DNA from: Desulfoprunum benzoelyticum
Lineage (GTDB): Bacteria > Desulfobacterota > Desulfobulbia > Desulfobulbales > Desulfocapsaceae
DNA: 64,000 nt
Direction of reading: 5' to 3'
NCBI RefSeq assembly: GCF_014201505.1
Contig: NZ_JACHEO010000008.1
Coordinates: 62,001-126,000 of the forward strand
The notes under the pieces were generated by a model. That model had not been told where the DNA came from. It was given only the letters and a program-made list of their open reading frames with translations, and did no database searches. Position 1 is the first letter of the stretch. Each line of letters begins with the position of its first letter. The position numbers and the translations under genes are program-made. Shown here in pieces: positions 45,897 through 53,930 of this stretch.

Positions 45897-46217
45897 TTAC
45901 AAATCGAGTTGCTCAACAGTCAATCCCATGGCCTTGGCTATCTTTTTCAGGCTGGCGCGGCGTGGTTTGGCGCTGTTTTCCATCTGGGCGCAGGCTCCCT
46001 GGGTCATGTTCGCCCTCGCCGCAACCTCGGCCTGGGTGAGTCCGAGGCGTTCACGCCAGGCGCGCATCGGTGACCAGTCGTGATCGAAGGTAAGATTGAC
46101 GACTTCGTTGGGGACAAGGTTTTCCTGGCGGTCGCGACTGGCCAGCCAGTCGGCATAAGGCAGCACCACGAAGGCGGGGGCGCCGTTGCTGTCGTGGATG
46201 ATCTGGATCATACTCAT
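45897..46217 (-). CDS. Xre-family antitoxin-like regulator
   Basis: The 106-residue protein starts SMIQIIHDSNGAPAFVVLPY, a Phd-like N-terminal piece seen in a group of HTH antitoxins, and has a helix-turn-helix near residues 57-80 (RERLGLTQAEVAARANMTQG). The ATG at 46217 is preferred; 13 bases separate it from higA. Its usual RelE-type toxin partner is missing, so it may be an orphan or a third member of the higBA operon. Confidence 0.8.
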   Translation of the reverse strand: MSMIQIIHDSNGAPAFVVLPYADWLASRDRQENLVPNEVVNLTFDHDWSPMRAWRERLGLTQAEVAARANMTQGACAQMENSAKPRRASLKKIAKAMGLTVEQLDL

Positions 46218-46230
46218 GGTTTGTCTTTTG

Positions 46231-46536
46231 CTACGTTCTTTGGATCGGCTGTACACGATCGATCCTTGCTCTACGTTTCGGGGAGTGCATTGCATTCCAT
46301 ATATCGTTTCTTTTCTGCAGGTTGAGCCAGAAATCTGCGGTATTCCCGAAAACCTTTGCCAGAATCAACGCCGTATCAACCGTGATCGTCCGTTTGTTGT
46401 TGCACAATTCGTTCACCGTCTTGCGACTTACCATCATGGCTTTCGCCAGACCATCCTGGCTAAGCCCCAAGGGCTCCAGAAATTCTGTTACAATCATTTC
46501 TCCAACCGACACCGGTTGCTGTTTTGTCGTAATCAT
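46231..46536 (-). CDS. higA: HigA antitoxin
   Basis: The 101-residue protein matches HigA: VGEMIVTEFLEPLGLSQDGL, then AKAMMVSRKTVNELCNNKRT and ALILAKVFGNTADFWLNLQ. AGGAG stands six bases before the ATG at 46536, in contrast to the toxin gene, which has no such site. It would bind HigB and repress the promoter upstream of higB. Confidence 0.93.
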   Translation of the reverse strand: MITTKQQPVSVGEMIVTEFLEPLGLSQDGLAKAMMVSRKTVNELCNNKRTITVDTALILAKVFGNTADFWLNLQKRNDIWNAMHSPKRRARIDRVQPIQRT

Positions 46537-46549
46537 CCCTGACTCCTCA

Positions 46550-46846
46550 TCATCTGTAACTATGGTTATCGAGATACACGCCTTCAGCTTCCCCCCTGTC
46601 GTTGTCCCATTGGAAAATCAGCCGCCATTGGTCATTGATTCTGATTGAATGACTATTGTCGAGATTTCCGATCAATTTTTCAAAATGATTGCCCGGCGGA
46701 GATCGTAGATCCGCTTCACAGGTGGAGTCGTCAAGAATTTGCAATTTTCTGAAAAGCCTTTCGTTGATTGCTGCAGGGATCTTCTTGCTTTTTCTGCCCT
46801 CAACAAAAAAATTTTCCAGCCATTTATCCCGAAAGTTTTTTATCAT
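46550..46846 (-). CDS. higB: HigB toxin
   Basis: The 98-residue protein matches HigB mRNA interferases: IKNFRDKWLENFFVEGRKSK, RKLQILDDSTCEADLRSPPG, then LIGNLDNSHSIRINDQWRLI and a C-terminal DNHSYR. The ATG at 46846 begins MIKNF, the family start; a GTG two codons earlier is possible. It appears to be leaderless. Its antitoxin follows after 13 bases. Confidence 0.93.
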   Translation of the reverse strand: MIKNFRDKWLENFFVEGRKSKKIPAAINERLFRKLQILDDSTCEADLRSPPGNHFEKLIGNLDNSHSIRINDQWRLIFQWDNDRGEAEGVYLDNHSYR

Positions 46847-46852
46847 GGCCAC

Positions 46853-46881
46853 AATGTAACGCTCATCGTTACATCCTGCAA
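46853..46881 (-). promoter_or_regulatory. higBA promoter and operator, apparently leaderless
   Basis: Minus-strand TTGCAG (46881-46876) and TACATT (46858-46853) are 17 bases apart. The start of transcription would be at the higB ATG. TGTAACG-CTCAT-CGTTACA (46855-46873) is a perfect 7-bp inverted repeat between the boxes, a likely HigA operator. Confidence 0.7.
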
Positions 46882-46888
46882 GCCCCCG

Positions 46889-47175
46889 CTGTCATTTCGA
46901 CCTACCCCCGCTGTCATCACGACCTGCCCCCGCTGTCATCTCGACCTCCCCCCGCTGTCATCGCAACCTACCCCCGCTGTCATCTCGACCTTCCCCCGCT
47001 GTCATCTCGACCGCAGGGAGAGATCTCAAACAGGGCTTGCAATGGGCTCCAGCAAAGGAACAAGAGATTTCTCGCTTCGCCTCGAAATGACAGAGGAAAA
47101 AAGTCGAAATGACAGCGGGGGTGTCATCCAGTCCTTTGCCCTACCGGAAACAAGAGATTTCTCGCCGGCGCTCAA
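46889..47175 (+). repeat. Dispersed repeat cluster R9
   Basis: Five tandem units precede a complete 95-bp element (46999-47093). More terminal pieces follow, including a diverged right end near 47154-47175. It separates higBA from the abiE pair. Confidence 0.85.
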
Positions 47176-47233
47176 AATCGACTTGTCCCCTTTTGCTTGA
47201 CCAGTGTTCATTTTTTTTATATGTTCAAAACAA

Positions 47234-48286
47234 ATGAACAAGAATAATTTTGAACACAATCCGGCAGCGGAAAATGAAACCATCCTCCGCCAGGCACTCA
47301 ATACGCTGAAAGGACTGGTTCCACTCGAGTACGAGTTGGGGCCGGATCCCAGCCTTCGCGAGCAGGGATACGATTGCACCGTTCGGGCACAGGTTTTCGG
47401 ACTGCAGATCGTGTGGCGTGTCCAGGTCAGGAACCGGTGTACCAGAGCGACGGAGACGCTGGCGCAGATCGACAACGACAAGGCGCAATCCCCCGTCCTG
47501 ATAGCGACACGATACGTCTCTCCCGAAGCCGCGGCAAGACTGCACGCCAGAGGCATCCAGTTTATCGATACAGCCGGAAACGCCTTCATCAATCAGCCGC
47601 CGCTGTTCATCTTCGTCACAGGAAACCGACCGAAAAAGGCCGAAACCACTGTTCCCGCCGTACGCCTCTTCAAAGGGGTGGGATTGAAGATCGCGTATCT
47701 CCTGTTATGTCGGCCGGACCTCATCGGCAGGCCGTATCGCGAACTTGCCGAGATGGCACATGTCGCCCTGGGAACCGTGAACGGCACCATGATGGATATG
47801 ATCCGGAAAGGTTTCGTCCTCGATATGGGAACAAGAGGGAAGATGTTGCGGGAGACAAAAGCCCTTCTCGATCGATGGGTCACGGCCTATCCCGACGCTC
47901 TCAAGCCGAAGATTTTGCTGGGCCGCTTCCAGGGAGACGGCAACTGGTGGGACGACATCCGGCTCGATCAAGCGGTCGCCCAATGGGGCGGCGAGGTTGC
48001 TGCCGCGAAACTGACCGGATACCTGAAACCGGGCACAGTCACGTTGTATGCCGATAAAAACCGTTTCGCCGACCTCGTGATCGCCTGCAAGTTGAAAAAG
48101 GACCCCCGGGGCAACGTTGAAATACTGGAACGGTTCTGGCCTCCGATTGAAGGCTTGGGCGAAGGTGATACCGTCCACCCCATCCTCATCTACGCCGACC
48201 TGGTCGCGATCGGTGATCAACGAACCATGGAAACCGCACGGATGATCCATGCAGACTTTATCGATCGACATTTCGGGCAGGATTGA
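47234..48286 (+). CDS. AbiEi-like antitoxin / winged-helix protein
   Basis: The 350-residue protein resembles type IV antitoxin AbiEi-domain proteins of the longer kind: YISPEAAARLHARG-like segment (RYVSPEAAARLHARGIQFID), GNAFINQPPLFIFVTG, a winged helix (RPYRELAEMAHVALGTVNGT) and a C-terminal half of unclear fold. The ATG at 47234 is used because the upstream frame codes only hydrophobic nonsense. It overlaps the AbiEii-like gene by 38 bases. In AbiE systems this protein represses the promoter and counteracts the nucleotidyltransferase. Confidence 0.8.
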   Translation: MNKNNFEHNPAAENETILRQALNTLKGLVPLEYELGPDPSLREQGYDCTVRAQVFGLQIVWRVQVRNRCTRATETLAQIDNDKAQSPVLIATRYVSPEAAARLHARGIQFIDTAGNAFINQPPLFIFVTGNRPKKAETTVPAVRLFKGVGLKIAYLLLCRPDLIGRPYRELAEMAHVALGTVNGTMMDMIRKGFVLDMGTRGKMLRETKALLDRWVTAYPDALKPKILLGRFQGDGNWWDDIRLDQAVAQWGGEVAAAKLTGYLKPGTVTLYADKNRFADLVIACKLKKDPRGNVEILERFWPPIEGLGEGDTVHPILIYADLVAIGDQRTMETARMIHADFIDRHFGQD

Positions 48287-49217
48287 CCCCGAAAAAATAG
48301 CCATTCTCAGCAAGATTCAGGAAGCTGCAACAGAACTCGACGTCCATTTTTTCGTGGTTGGCGCTTTTGCTCGAGACCTGATCTTCGAGCACAGGCACCG
48401 GATTCCAGCTCCCCGCATAACGGGAGACATCGATATTGGCGTCGAGGTCGCAAACTGGGCGGAATTCCAACTGCTGACAAGAACCTTGATCGACCGTGGC
48501 ATCCTGAGGGCGACGAAATTGCCGCACCGTTTCATTGGAAAGTCCTCTGTCGCCATCGTCGATATCATACCGTTTGGCGAGATAAGCGGTGAAGAGAAAC
48601 GGATCAGTTGGCCGCCTGATCACGACACGATAATGAACATGCTCGGATTTGAAGAAGCGTACCAGTCGGCACTGAAGGTCCATCTCAACAGTGAACCGCC
48701 CCTGAATATTCTGGTGCCTTCCATACCGGCGCTGGCCCTGATGAAGATCATTTCATGGGCCGACGCGTATCCGAGGCGTGAGCGTGATGCTCAAGATCTT
48801 CTTTTCATACTGGAAAATTATGACGCAACTGGAATTGAGGCTAAACTTTACAAGTCGCATTCAGCCCTGCTGATAGACGAAGAGTTCGATTCCCGCCTCG
48901 CCGCAATTCGGCTGCTTGGGCAAGACATCGCAGTCATGAGCAGTCCGGAGACGGTAAAGACGGTCGAGGATATTTTGATCCGCGAAACTGATGCAGACCA
49001 CGGCTTCAGGATGCTGGCCGACATGACCAGGATAGACATGCCCCGAGGAACCAGGTTTGAAACCGTTTTGCAGCTCCTGGATAAACTCCGACAAGGAATT
49101 CAAGAAATACGCTCCGGCAGTAACGAAAAAAAGGCCGGTTTTACCACGGTCAATGCCATGAGGATGGAAAAAGGGCATCCGAACACACACGAGATTTCTC
49201 GCTTCGCTTCGAAATGA
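48249..49217 (+). CDS. AbiEii-like nucleotidyltransferase toxin
   Basis: The 322-residue protein has a nucleotidyltransferase core: VHFFVVGAFARDLIFEH, then ITGDIDIGVEVANW with the DxD metal site near residue 60, and IVDIIPFGEIS with the third acidic residue. AbiEii-type proteins modify tRNA or NTP pools to stop growth during phage infection. It is coupled to the AbiEi-like gene. The last codons (HEISRFASK and stop) are encoded by a right terminus of the dispersed repeat, so the native C-terminus has been replaced or extended. Confidence 0.82.
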   Translation: MQTLSIDISGRIDPEKIAILSKIQEAATELDVHFFVVGAFARDLIFEHRHRIPAPRITGDIDIGVEVANWAEFQLLTRTLIDRGILRATKLPHRFIGKSSVAIVDIIPFGEISGEEKRISWPPDHDTIMNMLGFEEAYQSALKVHLNSEPPLNILVPSIPALALMKIISWADAYPRRERDAQDLLFILENYDATGIEAKLYKSHSALLIDEEFDSRLAAIRLLGQDIAVMSSPETVKTVEDILIRETDADHGFRMLADMTRIDMPRGTRFETVLQLLDKLRQGIQEIRSGSNEKKAGFTTVNAMRMEKGHPNTHEISRFASK

Positions 49218-49968
49218 CAGGGGTGGCGTCACCTCGACCTCCGCTTGCCATCTCGACCTACCCCCACTGCTCTCTCGCCCTGCCCCCGCTACCCTCTCGC
49301 CCTGCCCCCGCTGTCATAGCGACCTACCCCGCTGTCATAGCGATCAACCCCGCTGTGTCATCTCGACCTACCCCCGCTGTCATCTCGACCGCAGGGAGAG
49401 ATCTCAAACAGGGCTTGGAATGGACTCCGGCAATGGAACAACAAGATTTCTCGCTTCGCTTCGAAATGACAGCCGGGGTGGCGTCTCGACCTTCGCCCTA
49501 TCGGGAACAACGAGCACTGCCGCCGCGACCTACCCCCGCTGTTATCGCGACCTACCTCTTTGCCATCGCGACCTCCCCCCGCTGTCATCTCGACCGCAGG
49601 GAGAGATCTCAGACAAGGCTTGGAATGGGCTCCGGCAAAGAAACAACGAGATTTCTCGCTTCGCTTCGAAATGACAGCGGGGAGGCTGTCATCTCGACCT
49701 ACCCCCGCTGTCATCTCGACCAGAGGGAGAGATATCAAACAAGGCTTGGATTGGGCTCCCGCAAAGGAACAACAAGATTCCTCGCTTCGCTTCGAAATGA
49801 CAGCGGGGGTATCATCCGGTCCTTCACCCTATCGGGAACCTCAAGATTTCTCGCTGGCGCTCGTAATGACAGTGGGGAGCCTGTCATCGCGACCTACCCC
49901 CGCTGTCATCTCGACCTACCCCCGCTGTCATCTCGACCAGAGGGAGAGATCTCAAACAGGACTTGGAA
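49191..49968 (+). repeat. Dispersed repeat cluster R10 (largest)
   Basis: About 780 bases consist almost wholly of repeat: one right terminus at 49191-49219, tandem units, and complete 96-bp elements at 49377-49472, 49582-49677 and 49708-49803. Additional half-elements and a last tandem block with left terminus end near 49968. Open frames here (rich in CHLDRRERS and DFSLRFEMT) are repeat translations, not genes. Confidence 0.9.
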
Positions 49969-49984
49969 TGGGCTCCGGCAAATG

Positions 49985-50235
49985 AACAGCGAGAAGAACA
50001 ACCGCGTCATACGCACCAGCCTCAGGAACCTCTACAGGCTCAATGCCATACACCTGGCGGGACTCATCCTTGTCGACCCAGGAATCTTAAACATCGACAT
50101 CCGCACCGTATGTCTTAAATTCACTCACGACTTCGACAACTTTCGTATTCCGCACATCCGGGCAATTTTCCTTGAAGGTAAGGCCAAGGATAAGCACCTT
50201 TGCATACATGATTTGAATCTACTTATCATGGATGC
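49985..50235 (-). pseudogene. UDP-sugar 6-dehydrogenase (TviB/WbpO-like) C-terminal fragment
   Basis: On the minus strand the frame reads KVLILGLTFKENCPDVRNTK, then VVEVVSEFKTYGADVDV, a stop (TAA), and SWVDKDESRQVYGIE with AYDAVVLLAVH. This is the C-terminal domain of UDP-GlcNAc/UDP-GalNAc dehydrogenases of the Vi-antigen type. A second in-frame TAG lies just upstream of KVLILG. Only about 80 residues remain of some 420. Together with the WbpP/TviC-like epimerase at 36931 it points to a broken polysaccharide locus. Confidence 0.85.
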
Positions 50236-50322
50236 CCATTTTTTCTGTTGAGATCCTGACACCAATCAGACATAAGTGTTACCACTTACAAACAAGTGGA
50301 GTCGTTATGTCTGGAGCCAGAG

Positions 50323-50913
50323 ATGAAAGAGAAGCCTGAAGACATTTTCCGCTCATGCGGCGGCCAGCTACGGATGAGCGAGGCCATTAAGTTCGGGATT
50401 ACCCGCTACATGCTTTATTCCCTCAGAGACAGAGGGGTGATTGAACAGGTGAGCAGAGGGGTGTATCGTCTGGTGGATCTTCCGCCCATCAGCAACCCCG
50501 ACCTTGTGACGGTCGGCCTGCGTTTTCCGAACGCCGTTATCTGTCTTGTCTCAGCATTGGCTTACCACGATATCACGACGCAGATTCCCCATAACATATC
50601 TTTGGCGGTTCCCAGGAGATCACGATTGCCATCGCTTGATCATCCGCCACTCCTCGTTCACCGATTTTCCGATCAGGCATACGGCGCCGGAATTGAAGAG
50701 CATCAAATCGACGGCGTATCCGTCAAAATCTACAGCCCGGAAAAAACACTCGCCGACTGTTTCAAATTCCGTAATAAAATCGGAATGGACGTGGTACTGG
50801 AGGCTCTGAAGCTCTACAAGGCCCGCAAAACGTTCAACCTTATGGCTCTGCTCAACTACGCGAAAATCTGTCGGATCGACAAGGTCATGCGGCCCTATCT
50901 GGAGCAGTGGTAA
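50323..50913 (+). CDS. Orphan AbiEi-type antitoxin (winged helix)
   Basis: The 196-residue protein matches the AbiEi antitoxin family: an N-terminal winged helix (GGQLRMSEAIKFGITRYMLY, then LRDRGVIEQVSRGVYRL) followed by NAVICLVSALAYHDITTQIP and YSPEKTLADCFKFRNKIG. GGAG lies nine bases before the ATG at 50323. The AbiEii nucleotidyltransferase that normally follows is absent; only about 140 non-coding bases lie before hicA. The toxin has presumably been lost. Confidence 0.87.
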   Translation: MKEKPEDIFRSCGGQLRMSEAIKFGITRYMLYSLRDRGVIEQVSRGVYRLVDLPPISNPDLVTVGLRFPNAVICLVSALAYHDITTQIPHNISLAVPRRSRLPSLDHPPLLVHRFSDQAYGAGIEEHQIDGVSVKIYSPEKTLADCFKFRNKIGMDVVLEALKLYKARKTFNLMALLNYAKICRIDKVMRPYLEQW

Positions 50914-51019
50914 TGATGTTTGACATTAAACGCCAGATAACCATCATATGTTTGCGGAGTCGCGATAAAACATCGCGTGCCTCATTGACCCGGATCTGGG
51001 CTTAAAAACAACCCCGATC

Positions 51020-51055
51020 TTGACAGCAGTATCAATAATGATATTATACTTGATA
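51020..51055 (+). promoter_or_regulatory. hicAB promoter and nested operator palindromes, apparently leaderless
   Basis: TTGACA (51020-51025) and TATTAT (51042-51047) are 16 bases apart. The start of transcription falls at 51054-51055, at the hicA ATG. ATAAT-GAT-ATTAT (51035-51047) lies inside an outer pair TATCAA/TTGATA (51030-51035, 51050-51055), a likely HicB operator. Confidence 0.72.
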
Positions 51056-51315
51056 TGGAACAAATAAGAGACCTCCTCAAGCAAATTCAGAAAAATCCTG
51101 CAAATGTCCGTTTTTCTGAGTTATGCAAGGTATGCGAACACTATTTTGGTCAACCAAGGCAGTCGGGAGGGAGTCACAGAATATTCAAAACACCGTGGCA
51201 AGGCGATCCACGGGTAAACATTCAAAACTGCAAAAGAAAAGCCAAAGCCTACCAAGTCAAACAAGTTTTGAAAGCAATTGAGAGAATTGAGGAAGAAAAT
51301 GCCACTAAAAAATGA
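51055..51315 (+). CDS. hicA: HicA-type mRNA interferase toxin
   Basis: The 86-residue protein has a HicA double-stranded-RNA-binding-like fold with the catalytic histidine in RQSGGSHRIFKTP near residue 42 and a basic C-terminal helix (KAKAYQVKQVLKAIERI). It starts at the transcription start and has no Shine-Dalgarno. It overlaps hicB by 17 bases. Confidence 0.9.
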   Translation: MEQIRDLLKQIQKNPANVRFSELCKVCEHYFGQPRQSGGSHRIFKTPWQGDPRVNIQNCKRKAKAYQVKQVLKAIERIEEENATKK

Positions 51316-51628
51316 TCATTACACTTATCGAGTTACCTGGTCGGCCGAAGACGATGAATATGTCGGATTATGTGCTGAATTTCCGAGCTTGAGCTGGCTT
51401 GCAAAGACACCGGAATCTGCATTGAAAGGCATAAGAGAACTCGTTGCCGATGTAATAAAGGATATGAAAGAAAATGGAGAAGAAGTCCCCCAAGCCATAG
51501 CTGGCAAAAAATACAGCGGCAAATTTATAATCAGGGTTCCACCTGAAGTCCACAGGAATTTAGCAATCCAAGCTGCCGAGGCAGGGGTCAGCATAAACCG
51601 CCTTGTCAGTTCTCGTCTCAGCCAATAA
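51299..51628 (+). CDS. hicB: HicB-type antitoxin
   Basis: The 109-residue protein has the HicB fold (YRVTWSAEDDEYVGLCAEFP, TPESALKGIRELVADVI) and a C-terminal ribbon-helix-helix (GKFIIRVPPEVHRNLAIQAA, then VSINRLVSSRLS). GAGGAA precedes the ATG at 51299, so antitoxin translation is favoured over the toxin. Confidence 0.92.
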   Translation: MPLKNDHYTYRVTWSAEDDEYVGLCAEFPSLSWLAKTPESALKGIRELVADVIKDMKENGEEVPQAIAGKKYSGKFIIRVPPEVHRNLAIQAAEAGVSINRLVSSRLSQ

Positions 51629-51703
51629 CGGCCTTAAAATGCCTCACGGAAGGTTCCTCCGGACTCGCTGAATCCCGCCTCTGAACATTCCTGCCTATTC
51701 CAT

Positions 51704-52070
51704 TGTCATCTCGACCATCCCACTAATTTCCCATCCCAACCTTCCCCCATTTTGCCACCCACCTCCCGCTTTTGTCATCTCGACCTTCCTCCGCTCCTGT
51801 CATCTCGACCTTCCTCCGCTCCTGTCATCTCGACCGCAGGGAGAGATCTCATGCAGGGCTTGGAATGGGCTCAGGCAAAGGAACAACGAGATTTCTCGCT
51901 CCGCTTCGAAATGACAGCGGGGTATCATCAAGTCCTTCTCCCTATCGGGAACACTTTGCGCCCTAACAACCTCTGTCGCCTCGCCCTACCCCCGTTGTCA
52001 CCGCGACCTACCCCCGCTGTCATCTCGACCTACCCCCGCTGTCATCTCGACCGCAGGGAGAGATCTCCTG
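51704..52070 (+). repeat. Dispersed repeat cluster R11
   Basis: Tandem units lead into a complete 96-bp element (51822-51917). A spacer and a second block of tandem units ending GCAGGGAGAGATCTC follow at about 52070, 23 bases before the stop of the aminotransferase gene. Confidence 0.85.
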
Positions 52071-52092
52071 CAGGCCCCCCCTGTCCCGCCGC

Positions 52093-53268
52093 TTACCCGG
52101 CAGCCAGCCCCATAACCTCCCCAACCACCTCAACCGTCCGCCCGATCTCCCCCTCACCAATCCCCGGATGCACCAGAAACATCAAACTCGTCTCCCCCAA
52201 TTCCCGGGCCACCGGCAGCCGTTCTTCCGGCCGCCAGCCGGTGCCGTCAAAGGCCTTCTCCAGGTACACCTCGGAACACGAGCCGGAATAGCAGGGCACA
52301 CCCCGGGCAACGATCTCACTCATAACCCGGTCCCGGTCCCAACCAGGCTTAAGCGCCGCTGGTTCGACAAAAACATAGCACTTGTAAGCGGCATGCTCCA
52401 CCTCCGGCGGGATCACCGGCACCCGCAGGCCCGGCAGCCCCCGACAGGCCCGCCAGATCGCCTCGGCATTCCCGAGCCGCCGCGCATGCCACTCTTCCAT
52501 CCGCCGCAGCTGGATGCGGCCGATCGCCGCCTGCATCTCGGTCAGCCGCCAGTTGGTGCCGAATCCCTCATGCAGCCAGCGGAACCCCGACGGGTGCTGC
52601 CGCTCATACACCGCCTCCCAGCTCTTGCCGTGATCCTTGAGCGACCACATCCGCGCCCACAGCTCCCGGTCATCGGTGGTGACCATCCCGCCCTCGCCGC
52701 CGGTGGTCATGATCTTGTCCTGGCAGAACGACCAGGCCCCGATATGGCCGATCGAGCCGACCGGCCGCCCCCGCCAGCGGGCCCCGTGCGCCTGGGCGCA
52801 GTCCTCGATCACCGCCAGCCCCCGTTCTTCCGCCAGGGCCATGATCGCATCCATGTCGCAGGGCCAGCCGGCCAGATGGACGCAGATCACCGCCCGGGTG
52901 CGCGGGGTGAGCACCGCCCGGATGGTCGCGGCGGTGATATTCTGCGAATCACGATCAACATCGGCGAAGACCGGCACCGCCCTGGCGTTCGCAATGCACG
53001 AGGCCGAGGCGAGAAAGGTGCGCGGGGTAACCACCACCTCGTCGCCCCGCCCAATCCCCAGCGCCAGCAGCGCCGCATCCAGCGCCACCGTGCCGTTGGC
53101 CAGGGCGATCGCATACCGCGTCCCGGCCCAGGCGGCGAACTCCTTCTCGAACTCCCGGCCTTCCTTCCCGGTCCAGTAATTCACCCGGTTCGACAGCAGC
53201 ACCGAGGCGACGGCCTCCGCCTCCTCGGCGGTAAAGTTGGGCCACGGGGGAAAAGGCGTGTTCAGCAT
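52093..53268 (-). CDS. DegT/DnrJ/EryC1/StrS aminotransferase (PglE-like)
   Basis: The 391-residue PLP enzyme has NGTVALDAALLALGIGRGDE, VIEDCAQAHGARWRG, and the PLP-lysine segment WSFCQDKIMTTGGEGGMV (Lys near 187). It aminates a keto-sugar nucleotide, as PglE or WecE do. Start and length fit the family. It overlaps the acetyltransferase gene by seven bases. The three genes aminotransferase, acetyltransferase and initiating sugar transferase together match a Pgl-type (bacillosamine-like) pathway. Confidence 0.92.
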   Translation of the reverse strand: MLNTPFPPWPNFTAEEAEAVASVLLSNRVNYWTGKEGREFEKEFAAWAGTRYAIALANGTVALDAALLALGIGRGDEVVVTPRTFLASASCIANARAVPVFADVDRDSQNITAATIRAVLTPRTRAVICVHLAGWPCDMDAIMALAEERGLAVIEDCAQAHGARWRGRPVGSIGHIGAWSFCQDKIMTTGGEGGMVTTDDRELWARMWSLKDHGKSWEAVYERQHPSGFRWLHEGFGTNWRLTEMQAAIGRIQLRRMEEWHARRLGNAEAIWRACRGLPGLRVPVIPPEVEHAAYKCYVFVEPAALKPGWDRDRVMSEIVARGVPCYSGSCSEVYLEKAFDGTGWRPEERLPVARELGETSLMFLVHPGIGEGEIGRTVEVVGEVMGLAAG

Positions 53269-53930
53269 CGCTCAACCCTCCCCATCGGCCGGGCCGGATT
53301 GCCAACCACCACCACCCCTGGCGGCACGTCCTTCGTCACCACCGCCCCCATGCCGATCACCGCTCCCTTGCCGATCACCAGCGGCTGCCCTGGTTTTCCC
53401 TGTTTTATCACCGCGCCCGTCCCGATATAGACATGATCCTCCACCACGATATTGCCATTGCACTTCACCCCCGGGGCGAAGGTGACATAGTCGCCGATAA
53501 GGCAATCGTGCGCCACGTAACTGTACAGATTCGCGTGAAAACTGCAGCCGATGCGGATATTCGAGGTCAGGGTGACGAAGGGGCAGAGAATCCCGCCCAC
53601 CCCCATTTCGACATCGTCCAGCACCACCACATTGGCCGCCCGCACCATCCATGGCCGAACCCCGTCGAGGGCACACCTCGCCGCCAGCCGTTCGCGCACC
53701 CCGCCGTCGGCGATCGCCAGCACCGCATAGCGCTCACCGGCGGCGGCCGCAAGGAATTCACCATAGTGCATGATCTTCTGGCCGTTGACCACCGGCGCCA
53801 CGGGGTTGTCATCGATAAAGACGAGACGGTCGGCCGGAATCCCGGCCCCGGCCAGTTGTTCTCGCGCCAGCGGCATCACTTCCCGCCCGAATCCACTTGC
53901 GCCATAGATCGCATACAGCGGCTGCATCAT
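53262..53930 (-). CDS. PglD/NeuD-family sugar O/N-acetyltransferase
   Basis: The 222-residue protein has an N-terminal Rossmann-like part (YAIYGASGFGREVMPLA) and a left-handed beta helix of hexapeptide repeats (about residues 95-215, with SYVAHDCLIGDYVTFAPG) ending VGNPARPMG. His in VAHDC is the expected general base. It would acetylate the amino sugar made by the neighbouring aminotransferase. It overlaps the sugar transferase gene by four bases. Confidence 0.9.
   Translation of the reverse strand: MMQPLYAIYGASGFGREVMPLAREQLAGAGIPADRLVFIDDNPVAPVVNGQKIMHYGEFLAAAAGERYAVLAIADGGVRERLAARCALDGVRPWMVRAANVVVLDDVEMGVGGILCPFVTLTSNIRIGCSFHANLYSYVAHDCLIGDYVTFAPGVKCNGNIVVEDHVYIGTGAVIKQGKPGQPLVIGKGAVIGMGAVVTKDVPPGVVVVGNPARPMGRVERC

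Noticed and set aside
46889-49968. CRISPR array
   Set aside because: Repeats of about 22 bp are directly tandem or paired as inverted termini, without unique 30-40 bp spacers of constant length, and no cas genes are present.
49214-50251. A 345-codon plus-strand open frame rich in CHLDRRERS and DFSLRFEMT
   Set aside because: It is the translation of the dispersed repeat array and then the antisense of the dehydrogenase fragment.
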